Origin: Argentina anserina
Lineage: Eukaryota > Streptophyta > Magnoliopsida > Rosales > Rosaceae
Assembly (NCBI RefSeq): GCF_933775445.1
Contig: NC_065876.1
Coordinates: 25,482,001 to 25,546,000, forward strand
Direction: 5' to 3'
Length of the DNA: 64,000 nt
Shown here: piece after piece, positions 40,224 through 50,495 of the stretch
Layout of the letters: every line of letters starts with the position of its first letter
Numbering within the stretch: the first letter of the stretch is position 1
Position numbers and translations under genes: made by a program
The notes under the pieces: model-generated
The model's database searches: none
The model's input: the letters and a program-made list of their open reading frames with translations, nothing else
What the model was told of the DNA's origin: nothing

Positions 40224-41279
40224 GAGAGAAAAGAAAAACTACACGCTGCATGCGCTTGAGGGAAATTCAACGTGTTCGTTCCTGTCCGGTGGCGAGCACG
40301 ACCGTCGTCGTTGGACAGGCTTTGTCGCCTCTTGCTGGGGGTTTTGTTGCGGTTTCCTCGATAGGATTGGGGAGATCTGGGTAGTTGGTTGGAGGAGGAA
40401 GATCCTGTTGAGAGTTGGGTCCTTGTTGGTTCCTCGCAGGGTTGATTGGCGGAAGGATATTGGGCGGATCCGTCCACTTTGTCGGCGCCGTAAGTATGGC
40501 GAAAGGGATGGCAGAATCGTGTCTGTGATGCGACCTAGGTCGGCTTTGCTTGATCTGATATGGGTGCCGGTTCATGTTCATGGATTTGATAAGCTTGGGT
40601 GTTGCGTCCTCTTTCCTTGCAACAGTGGTGACGGTGCCGTGACAGAGTTGATTCACTAGCGAGAGTGGCCGTGCTCCGGTGGTCCCACGGTGGTTGTAGC
40701 GGGATCTGGTCTAGTCTGGCTGGCGGCGTGCGAGCTTCCTCTCTCCTTCAATAAAGTTTGGGCTTGGGCCTTGTTTTTGGGCCCTACCCTAGGTTTTCAG
40801 TTTTTTTTTTTATTTTGGTTTTTTATTTAAGTTGCCATTTAGGCAAATAACAAGTCTCTGCATCAGTTTTATAGGGCTAGTCGGGCTTATTTTCCGTGTG
40901 CACTCTTAGTGTCTTGTCTGCTCTAGGTGAGAGACGAGTTCTTTGCTTCGTCAAATGGTCACTGCCGCCTAGTGGCAGGGTGAGACTAAATGTCGTCGGA
41001 TCATTTTTCCGGCGGCAATATAGTTTGAGAAGTGTTTTATTGGACATTAGGGTACGTAGGCAATGCTTCATCATTTTTAGGGCTATTATAAAAGTAAATA
41101 TAGTAGTCATTAATTTAGTACTCTTTGCTAGTTAGTGCTTTGTTGAGTATTTGTTTGTAGAGATTTCTAATATTATTTCAGGTCTTTGTAATAAGGGGTT
41201 TAGGCTTCATGCCCCCTTTATATTCAACGGTTTCATTAATAGAGGCTTAAGGGCAGCCACACCAGCCCTTCATAAAAAA
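40224..41279 (+). mobile_element. LINE-like non-autonomous retroposon
   Basis: Flanked by direct repeats acataccttactcat (40209-40223) and acataccttattcat (41280-41294), 14/15. It ends in a short A run (…cataaaaaaa). The 5' half is GC-rich and open in several frames; the 3' half is AT-rich. No reverse transcriptase is present. The direct repeats and 3' A tail are the signature of target-primed reverse transcription. Confidence 0.65.
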
Positions 41280-41294
41280 ACATACCTTATTCAT

Positions 41295-42296
41295 AGATTC
41301 AAAAAATTGAAACGAACGAATGATAAAAATACACAACAAACTTGAAATTCTCTCATATGATTTATAAAAATTAGAGTAGTATTTGTATTTTATAACTTTG
41401 ATATCCGTTATTTAAAGAAGTTTTTGTCAAAGAAAATTTGAAATCAAGTCTTTCAGAAATTTAAAATTATGAATAATCAATGAAATGTTTGAATTAGACA
41501 TGAAATATTTTAAATAGATGCTAAGATTTAGCAAACCAAAATGATCAAAAGGGCAAAATAGACTTGTAGAAGAAGAATTTGGGTATAGATTGAAAAAAAA
41601 ACATTTAGGTGTGGGTTTAACTTAAAAATGTGTTCTAATATTGGGTTTATATCTAATTTTCTCTATAAAGATTGCATGCATAACCTTTTCTTTGGTTACA
41701 AAACTAGAAAGATCGATACGCTAGTAAGTCTTCACTCGTTGGGAAAAAGAAGAAGATATATATAGCTATTGTTGTATGAGAATTACTCTCCGTAATCTTC
41801 CGGTGTATCTTGTCATAATTAGTATAGGTTAGTTTTAGATAAGGAATGGTATATAATCTCTGATTCAACGGGATACTCAATGTAATGCATATATAAATAT
41901 CTCATTATCAATGAATAAAGATGATACGTATTACATTCTTCTGTAACAGTTATAAGCCTATAACCCCTCTTTTTGCCAACTAATATATGTAATATCCATC
42001 TTTGTTAGACTCAAAGTCTCAATCTATGTGACCCATATGAGAGGAGAGTCCCTTTCGCCTTCAATACGTAGGTTGTTGTGAATATGAGCTAAGACTTCCC
42101 ACCCAATTATGGTAGAATAGATAGGTTGATTAGTCCACCAACAAAAGAACAAAAAATGTACATTTGCATAGAGGCAAATTCTTCTGTTCATACGAGACTT
42201 CGATCGATAGATTGATGTGGATAATTAATGACGTGGTGATCAAGAGAGACGGGCCAGGGAATTAAACTAATAAGATTAATGAGGAGAACCATCTAC
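41295..42296. other. AT-rich non-coding
   Basis: No gene or element end is recognised. Confidence 0.4.
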
Positions 42297-42304
42297 CACT
42301 CTCT

Positions 42305-44460
42305 TAGGCCTCATCAAATAACCCTTAGGTTCTAGCCCGCCCTAAATGTCGCCCTACTTAGTAGGGCCAAAGTCCGGCCCGAGCCTCTTTCAAATAGAGT
42401 AGGAGTAAGGGTCGAGCAAATAAAACACAACCCGACCTTATTGAGCTCTATAGGACTACGCCCTACCCAGCCCTCAAAGGCCAACTTGACCCTATCCTAA
42501 ATTTTATACTATATTTCAATTATTTTATGTTACATTTGAATGAATTATGAACATATGTCTACAGACTCTACGCTTCATCAATGTTCATCAGTTTGATATA
42601 TATATATATATATATTCAGAATGAAGCTTCACTCTGAAATTTCAGAGTGAAGTTCCAATTTTGGCACACTTTTCGGTCAAATTTTTTCAGCATAAGCAAT
42701 TCAATATTTAGGTATGCTATTCAAGATCATCTATACAAAATTTCATCTAATTTTACAATGATTTGAGCTTTCAAAATTGAGATTTACACGAACGGTTCAC
42801 GTTGAACAGTTTTAATTCATTCATTGATTTAATCTAATTTCAATACCTTAACGATGTCCGAATTAGATGAAATTTTGTATAGATGATCTTGAATAGCATA
42901 CCTAAATATTGAATCACTTATGCTAAAAAAATTTGACCGAAAAGTGTGCCAAAATTGGAACTTCACTCTGAAATTCCAGAGTGAACCTTCATTCTGAAAT
43001 TACATAGTGAAGTTCCAATTTTGGCACACTTTTCGGTCAAATGTTTTCACCATAAGTGATTCAATATTTAGATATGCTATTCAAGATCATCTCTATAAAG
43101 TTTCATCCAATTTGACAATGATTTGAGCTTTCAAAATTGAGATTTACACGAACGGTTCACGTTGAACAGTTTTAATTCATTCATTGATTTAATCTAATTT
43201 CGATACCTTAACGATGTCCGAATTAAATGAAATTTTGTAGAGATGATCTTGAATAACATACCTAAATATTGAATCGCTTATACTGAAAAAATTTGACCGA
43301 AAAGTGTGCAAAAATTGGAACTTCACTCTGAAACTTCAGAGTGAACCTTCATTGTAGATAGGTACTGTATGTATGTATATATATATATATATAAGACTAC
43401 GGCCAATGGCCCATTTTGCATTAGTAACCACATTAGTCAACTAGACGTCTCACGTCTATACCCAAATCTCCATCCTCGAAAACCTAAAATGCCTCTATCT
43501 TCTGCAAATTCCCCTAAAGCCTTCTAATCCCTACTCCTCCACGGCTCCACGGCTCCACGGCTCCAGCTCCTCTACCCGCGCCAGTGCCGCCGTCCTCATC
43601 CCGTGCTCTTGCTCCATCTCAGTGATGTCGTTGTATAGCTCCGGAGGTGGACTCGGTCCCTGAATCCCTGATCCGCCACGCTGAGCCACTCCCGAACTGG
43701 AATCAATGTAATTGGCCTTTTCCATCTCGAGGAAAAAGGTTCAGTTTGCATCTTTCCATTAGAAGTATTGGTTAATTGGTCTGATCTTGTAATCAATTTG
43801 CGTCAGTTCCAATACTTTAACATCGTACTCATTGTGCATTAGTTTTGTTGGAAACGTAGTGAGTTGATTGAAGTAATTAAATTTTAGCTAAATTTTATCA
43901 ATTTGCTTTGCAGTTCATTGTTTGGTTTAGAGATAAGGAAATCATGCTTCATTTTTTGAATCAAAGATGACATCTCCTTGTGAGCTGATGAAGACCATTT
44001 TTTGTATCAAATGCTGCTTCAGGTCTTTGTTTATTGTAGATTCAGTGGCGTACTGAGGCAGTAGAATATTTAGTTTAAAGTAGATAGTGAGAAATTGAGA
44101 ATGCATTGACCAAAAAAAAAAGAAATTGAGAAAGTGAGTTGGGTGAATGTGGGATTTGTAGGTTTTTGTATAGTTCTTCCAGCTCTCATATTCTCAAATA
44201 TTACATCTCTGTTATCTTAATTCAGACAATTCTCAACTCTCAAGTTTTCTTTTGAAAATAAGTATTCAGAATGTTTCTTTACATTTTTGTTCAAAATTGA
44301 GTTCTCAGGTGTCTTAGAATTTTGATTACATATGAATTAAGCAAAAGCCCGCCCTGCCTTATTAAATCAATAAAAAATCAAAGCCTGATCCAACCCGATG
44401 CTACCATAAGCCCTAAAATTTAGGACATGACTTGGCCTTGCTCGGCCTTGATGACCCCTA
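42305..44460. mobile_element. hAT-like element containing a foldback dimer
   Basis: Ends TAGGCCTCATCAAATAACCC and, inverted, TAGGGGTCATCAAGGCCGAG are similar. Flanking octamers cactctct (42297-42304) and cacactat (44461-44468) agree at 6/8. Subterminal regions carry GCCC-rich words as in 21960-24237. The interior has two tandem foldbacks (42617-43353). Beyond them, 43430-43730 is a GC-richer block including a short 'cacggctc' tandem run. Confidence 0.5.
42617..43353. repeat. Tandem pair of about 365-bp foldback units
   Basis: Each unit opens with 'ttccaattttggcacacttttcggtcaaa' and 'tattcaagatcatct', and closes with the reverse complement. Arms are about 130 bp around a loop containing 'gatttacacgaacggttcacgttgaac'. 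Units 1 (42617-42988) and 2 (42989-43353) are about 92% alike by eye. TA microsatellites flank the pair (42597-42614, 43378-43392). Confidence 0.8.
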
Positions 44461-44583
44461 CACACTATATATATATATAGAAATCATACTAAAATAAAAT
44501 TGCGGCCAAAGATTCTATCAAAGAATCCTTAAATATTTGCTAACATATTCCTTTAAAAAACAACAACTAAGCAAAGTCACATG

Positions 44584-44993
44584 CAGTGGCGGACCTATTC
44601 AAGAGGCAACTAAGCCCAGACGAAATTCTTACTGGTTTTTATAATTGCATGTGCTTGTATTATGCTGGAAGTGTCAGTTGAGTTGGCTGAGGATGTCTCC
44701 CACCTAGGTGATCCAAGTTGGAATTTAACCACATGCACTCCTTCTCCTTCTTCCTTTTTTCCCACAATTTCTTCTTTATCTCTCTGTTTTTTTTCCCAAC
44801 AATTGGTCTCTCTTATGAAAATAGGGTTTAATGACACGAATTGTATAATCATACAATGAAAATTGAACGATCATGGTTTGTCTCATCTCTCATGCACTCT
44901 TACTTGTGTATAAATGGTACTTAAAAAAAATTGGACCGCTAAAAAAACACATAAATTAGCCTATCCTATATTTTGATCTGGGATCCGCCTCTG
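44584..44993. mobile_element. hAT-like MITE
   Basis: Flanked by gtcacatg (44576-44583) and gtcccatg (44994-45001), 7/8. Ends are CAGTGGCGGACCTA and, inverted, CAGAGGCGGATCCC. It is 410 bp and non-coding. Confidence 0.7.
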
Positions 44994-45136
44994 GTCCCAT
45001 GGGTGATTCTGGCTTTTATCATCAAGTTGATTGTGTTATTTAATGCTCTAGTCACTTTCTCCCAGTTGGAAAATCGAAGAGATACCATAGTCATGGGCAG
45101 TTGGGCAATATGATCTATAATTGTTCTACTAAATGG

Positions 45137-45814
45137 TAGGGGTGTAAATGAGCCGAGCTGAGTTGAATAATAGATTGTTCATGATTTGTTTGTTTTCATT
45201 CGATCGAGTTTGAGCTGGGTTAAAATTTGATTTTTGTGTTTTATGTTCAACTTCGGCTTAGCTTGAAAAAGCTCGAGCTGGGTTCGGGCCGGCTCATTTT
45301 ATTAGATGAGGTCGAACTCAAATTAAGCCGCCTTGAATTATATGAAACTAAAATTTAAAAATTTAAAAATTAAAAAGAAAATTTAAATCTAATGTCATAG
45401 TCACACAATTTTTTTTATATTTGTAATAAATTAAAAATAACAAATCAAACTCGTTATTAAACTTAAAGTATTAACTAATTAATCTAGAAATAAGCCTTTT
45501 AGCGATTTCGAACTAACATTATATTTTTAATATTATTTCTTATATAAAAATTATGTTTTATATATACTATAAAAATTAATAAGTCAAGATTAATTAATAA
45601 ACGAGCCAAGCTTTTAACAAACCCGAACTAGCTCGCGAGCTAAATGAGTCGAACGAGCCGAATACTTATTGTTCAAGCTCGGCTCATTTTCAAGGTCGAA
45701 CTTAATATTGAGCTCAAACTCGGCTTATTTGATTTTACAAGCTCGAGCCGAACGGGCTAAAAGCAAGCCGAGTACGAGTCAAACACGAACGGTTCGAGTC
45801 TGCTTACAGCTCTA
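45137..45814. mobile_element. hAT-like MITE with GAGCC-rich ends
   Basis: Flanked by ctaaatgg (45129-45136) and ctaaatgc (45815-45822), 7/8. Ends are TAGGGGTGTAAATGAGCCGA and, inverted, TAGAGCTGTAAGCAGACTCG. The subterminal regions are full of CGAGC/GAGCC words and the core is AT-rich. No ORF. Confidence 0.7.
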
Positions 45815-45986
45815 CTAAATGCTCGAAGTACAGGATTATGTCCCATTTGATGCTAGTTTTTCATTCATTAAACGTGCCTAACGGGAGATATGTTCGGCTC
45901 TACTAAATGCTCGGAGTACAGGAATATGTCCCATTTGATGCTAGCTTTTCATTCATTAAACGTGCCTAACGGGAGATATGTTCGGA
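45811..45986. repeat. 88-bp direct tandem duplication
   Basis: 'tctactaaatgctcg(a/g)agtac' through 'aacgtgcctaacgggagatatgttcgg' is repeated twice with a period of 88 bp and few differences. The first unit overlaps the right edge of the hAT-like element. Confidence 0.85.
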
Positions 45987-47701
45987 TAAAACTTATCTGG
46001 AGTTTTGTTCAAAATCGTGGACAAAAGTACTACCACAAAAAGATGAGCTAGAAGCCCAATACATTTTTTTAGGACGTTGGAGGCTTGGAGCCATTATTCA
46101 CGCTTTTACTAACTACCCACAATGCCTCTCGGAGGTTACCTCAAGGTCCACTTAACAGACTAAAAACAAAAGGAGCTGAAATTTGCACTAGTTTTTACAA
46201 ACCAAACTCCTTAACTGGTGGAATACCTAATTTGCCCTTGCCTTGTTTTATATTCCTCAGGTCTCTCGTTCGGTAGTTCCTTCTTCTGAGTTTCTTCGAT
46301 GGAGCTCCTTCTTCTGAGTTGTGTCCTTGCCCCCTTTCCATGGCATCTCTTATTGAGATTAACAAATGGTTGATAATTAAAAAAAGCACGATCTCACCAT
46401 TCACAGAATAGGTTATGGTATTATTTAATTACAACGTATGATTTTCATTAGTTAGCTGGAATCTTAACGAGGATGTATACTGGGGGAGGAGAGAAGATGG
46501 TAATCGCGTGGGTGCCAAATTGTGAGAATCTATCAGATGAAGCCTTAATTCTGCCTGCAGAGCGGAGATGTTGATAAAACCTCACATGGGGCTAATTCCG
46601 GAGCTCGATCGTGAGATCGGAACTTCAACCAAACCCCGAACCTTAGATCTCTGAAATTTGCCGGAATTTAACCTCGGCGTCGGAGATGCCATTGAATTAG
46701 GAGTTTACTCAATTTAGCATAATCATAGGAAGACAGATCACCATTTTGGGTTTTTAATTTTATCGTCCTTCAATCATTTCCTCTATAACCCATGTTTAGT
46801 TCCCTCTCTACCTTCGAATCATCTTACTACTCATGGGAGGGTGAAGACGGCTAAGAAACTAAAGAAAGCCGATCCAGAGAATTTTTCATGGGGGTAATTC
46901 CGGAAATAAAAGTACTACTGTGGAAATCGGAGTGCAGTTTGCAAAAGTGGGAGTGTAAATTTCACTTCCCAAAACAAAAATGTTTCCATCACAGTCCTAC
47001 GTACGTACATGATTTTTCCGCATGATTTTGTTTAGGTGTCATGTCCAATTGAAGTGTAAAGGAAATATAATCCAAGAGCATGGTTGATGAAAACATTTTT
47101 GTTTCAAGTCTCGGTAAGTGGACTATACATCCACGGCTACTACGTACCACGGCTATCAAAGCAATGATAGCCATGGTCAGAGCATCAAGATACCCCTCTG
47201 CGGCTCTGCCAAAGGAATTTGAAATAACATGAACATTTGTGACCGATCTGACGTAAAAGATCATCACAACGTTGTACTGTAATTTGATTAGTTTGCTCGC
47301 GATCAGCAATTACGTACTGCTGTGAATAATCAAATAAATTGTATAATGTTGCTTCTTTTCATGTACTTTCAATGGTTTTGACCTTTTGCTAAAAAAATAT
47401 GGCTGGAATAGGAAAATAGATATTAGTAGAGCTTCAAATGTGCATCGGCTGTTGACGGTATTACTCACTCAATACATGGAACTTCATTTATCTATATTGA
47501 TTTCCAAACGGGGTATCAGAAAACAAGTTGGAGATTGAGATCGATGCACAAATGAATACATTCAGGTCGAAATGAGTGATACAATACATAATGCATATGC
47601 AAACCACCATTTATTCTTGGGGAATATCGAATATTGCATAATACGTACATATCTTACTCTAAAGCTTGTTCGCCTTGTAGTGATGTTGTCGATCCTAGGG
47701 A
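45987..47701. other. Intergenic, unresolved fragments
   Basis: Contains GC-moderate stretches (46080-46340, 46520-46900) without recognisable domains, and a 106-aa minus-strand open frame at 46989-47309 that matches no family I know. The part next to 47702 probably includes the P450 3' UTR. Confidence 0.3.
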
Positions 47702-49419
47702 TCAAGGATATTCCATTAGTGAGCTGAAGCGGGCAACTGGAACACAGACAAGATCAGAAGCCCTGGGAACTGTTAATCCTGGTCCTTCTTCCATTTCAAG
47801 AACCTTATCATTACTTGTATTATTGCATTGTGTTCCAGTAACTTTGAAATCAAAACACTGAATCATAACTGCAAGCTGGGTCGGTAGCATTTTCATGGTT
47901 AACGGCAAGCCAGGACACATCCTCCTTCCAGTGCCAAATGGAAGTAATTGGAAATGTTGACCTTTAATATCTACTTCGTTTGTGAGGCTCCCGTCGAGTT
48001 GTAAAAACCTTTCAGGTTTAAACTCCAATGGGTTCTCCCAGTTCTTAGGATCCCTTCCCATAGCCCAAATGTTCACAAATAACAATGTCTTTTCTGGAAA
48101 GATATAGTTGTCGAGCTTGCATTCTTCTGTGCATATTCTAGGAACTAAAGGCAAGGGTGGGTGCAGCCTTAATGTTTCTTTTAGGATGGCTTGGATGTAA
48201 GGAAGATTTGGAAGATCCCATTCTCCGACTAATCTTCCTGTTTCAACTGCTCGATCTATCTCTTCTCTTGCTCTCTTGAGCACCTCTGGGTGATTGATGA
48301 CCTCTGCTAGCGCCCATTCCATTGTAATGGACGTCGTGTCAATGCTAGCCGTAAACAGATCCTGAAATTAAAGAAATGTTATGTTATATTTGTACGTACG
48401 TGCATGTTTGATATATAGTTCAATCTCTAAAATATTCATGAACTGTGAAAAAACACGAGGGTTTAGGCCTTTAGGGTTCGATGATGAAGAAAATGAGAAT
48501 TACATACCGTAATGAGACCCTTAACATGATTTCTTGTAAACTCGACCTCCGAATTCTCATTAGAGCTCTTACACTCCTCTTCCATGTCAAGAATTACGTC
48601 AAGAAAGCCCTTGACATCCTTTTCTTCAGCACTAGCACTGTTGTCTCCATGAAGTTTCATCTTCCTCAACTCTTGACGTTCAGCAATAATCTCCTCCACC
48701 AAATTATCAAACTTTTTATGTGTGGCATCGATTCTCTTTTGGAATCCCTGCAAATCGAACTTCTTCCAAATCCCATTAAAATCACTAAAGTTGAACTCTC
48801 CAAATATCTTAGTAGCCTCTCGGACCACCACCCTGAACCTCGCTGCTCGCGAAGCACTTGAATATTTCCCCAGCATCATCTTCCCCATAATGTTGTGGCC
48901 GACCTTTGGTAGCTCTTCACTGAAGTTGACAGGTTCACACACCTCTGCTTTCTTGGCCAACATTCTAAAAACCCTCACGTACTCTTGGTTTCGAATTGAA
49001 AGAAACTTGTCCACACTTAGGCTGCTGAGGAGCTCGTTGGTGCTGAGCTTCCTAACGAACTTCCAATACGGGCCGTGGGATGCAAATGCAAACGAAGCAT
49101 TGTAGGTCATGCTTGCAGCTGCGATATTAGCAGTTCGGTTCATGAAGGAGAGCTCGTGTGTTTTGAGGAACTCTTTTGCCAACTCCGGTGACGTAACCAC
49201 AACGCATGGGACCGAGCCGAGGCGGAGAGAGAAAATAGGACCTAAGCGTAGGTAGAGGTCGTGGAATGAACGGTGGATGAGGGGGTTGAGGAGGTGGAAA
49301 TGCCCGATGATGGGCAAGGCTAATGGGCTCGGAGGAAGGCGGTGGTTCACACGGAAGTGTCTCGAGATTAAGAATGCCAAAACAAGGAAGACGATGAATA
49401 GGACTAACTCGATTGCCAT
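47702..49419 (-). CDS. Cytochrome P450, CYP93-like
   Basis: The two exons (48508-49419, 47702-48361; donor ACG|GTATGT, acceptor TTTCAG|GAT) give 523 aa. The order of features is an N-terminal membrane anchor (residues 2-20), a proline-rich hinge PPSPLALPIIGHFHLL, and the I-helix ASIDTTS, where the usual Gly of A/GGxD/ETT is Ser. These are followed by the K-helix ETLRLHP, FKPERF and the heme loop [10 protein letters not shown] with its Cys ligand. Endings such as [28 protein letters not shown] and CVPVARF are typical of the CYP93 family (flavone synthase II and related hydroxylases). The single-intron structure also fits. The enzyme would be an ER-bound monooxygenase. The substrate cannot be read from the sequence, though a flavonoid or triterpenoid role is plausible. 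It looks complete and functional. Partial copies occur upstream at 49925-50121 and 57184-57325. Confidence 0.88.
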
Positions 49420-49924
49420 GGCCAGCTAGCTAGGAGTCGATCGTGATTGACGAGCGAGATAGTAGCTGTAGGGATGGTTTGGTATATGGTATTCATCATC
49501 GCTATTTAAAGACCAAAACGATGTGGAGCGACGACCTAAATTATTGTAGTACGTGTATAATATTCAATCGTGCACAATTAAGCAAAGCACAAATGAGTTT
49601 ACAGCCTCTAACTAATGGAAAATGACAATTTGACACTAATTTGGGGCCTCTTTCACCAAACTAATGACAACTCTTAAAAATTGCCCAAATCAACACAAGC
49701 TAAACAAATTATTGCCCAAATAATACAAAAGATTTTACTCTTTTAATTTTGAGGCTTTTTTGCCCTTACCGCTTGTATATTTAGGGAGAAAGAAACTTGA
49801 TGAGATATAACACTTTGCTGGAACCTCATTAAACTCTGGTCACCGATCGCCGGACTCTGGCCACTGGTCGCCGGTCAGTGGGCTATATTACTGACCCCTA
49901 GTAATGTTCAACAATGAATTAATT
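49420..49924 (-). promoter_or_regulatory. Upstream region of the CYP93-like gene
   Basis: On the minus strand this holds the 5' UTR and promoter. A TATA-like tttaaata is present near 49501 (complement). The first 130 bp are partly duplicated at 57184-57325. No other feature is seen. Confidence 0.4.
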
Positions 49925-50121
49925 GGACACATCCTCCTTCCAGTGCCAAATGGAAGTAATTGGAAATGTTGACCTTTAATATCTACTTCGTTTGTGAGGC
50001 TCCCGTCGAGTTGTAAAAACCTTTCAGGTTTAAACTCCAATGGGTTCTCCCAGTTCTTAGGATCCCTTCCCATAGCCCAAATGTTCACAAATAACAATGT
50101 CTTTTCTGGAAAGATATAGTT
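49925..50121 (-). pseudogene. 197-bp copy of CYP93-like exon 2
   Basis: Identical by eye to 47913-48109 and in the same orientation. It encodes [20 protein letters not shown] through the heme loop up to RRMCP, and stops after unrelated codons. Neither flank matches the gene. AATT-type microhomology lies at both edges. It is too short to encode a functional protein. Confidence 0.9.
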
Positions 50122-50495
50122 TAATTTCATTTCTCAACATTTCTAAATAGAGTTTAATGAAACAGAGAAGAGAAAGGGAAAGAACATAGGAAAGGGAGGA
50201 GAGAACGACAGTAGGAGAGAAGAGAAGCAAAATATCTTGTCAGTTATCCTTTAACGCACTAACTTTGTTGTTCGATTCCATAAATTACAATAAATGATCA
50301 TGATTAGCAGTCAATCACACCCAATTGCTTTGCTAATTACCTTACATAAAAAAAAAAATTCTGTTGATGAGCAGTGCTAACTAAGATAAGCAGAGACTGA
50401 ATGGTGATTATGTATGTTTTGCTTCATTTCGCAGGTCTAACTCATACATTGCACTCTTCGCCTGAATCTATGGCCCGCACGAAACATGTGTGGAG
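50122..50495. other. Short non-coding interval
   Basis: A purine-rich stretch (50160-50230) followed by AT-rich sequence. Nothing is recognised. Confidence 0.4.

Noticed and set aside
40220..40659. Open frames on both strands (129-145 codons)
   Set aside because: Compositional openness of the GC-rich half of a retroposon bounded by target duplications.
46989..47309. 106-codon minus-strand frame downstream of the P450
   Set aside because: No domain, no splice link to the P450; insufficient for a gene call.
48481..49105. Plus-strand frames within the P450
   Set aside because: Antisense shadows of CYP93-like exon 1.
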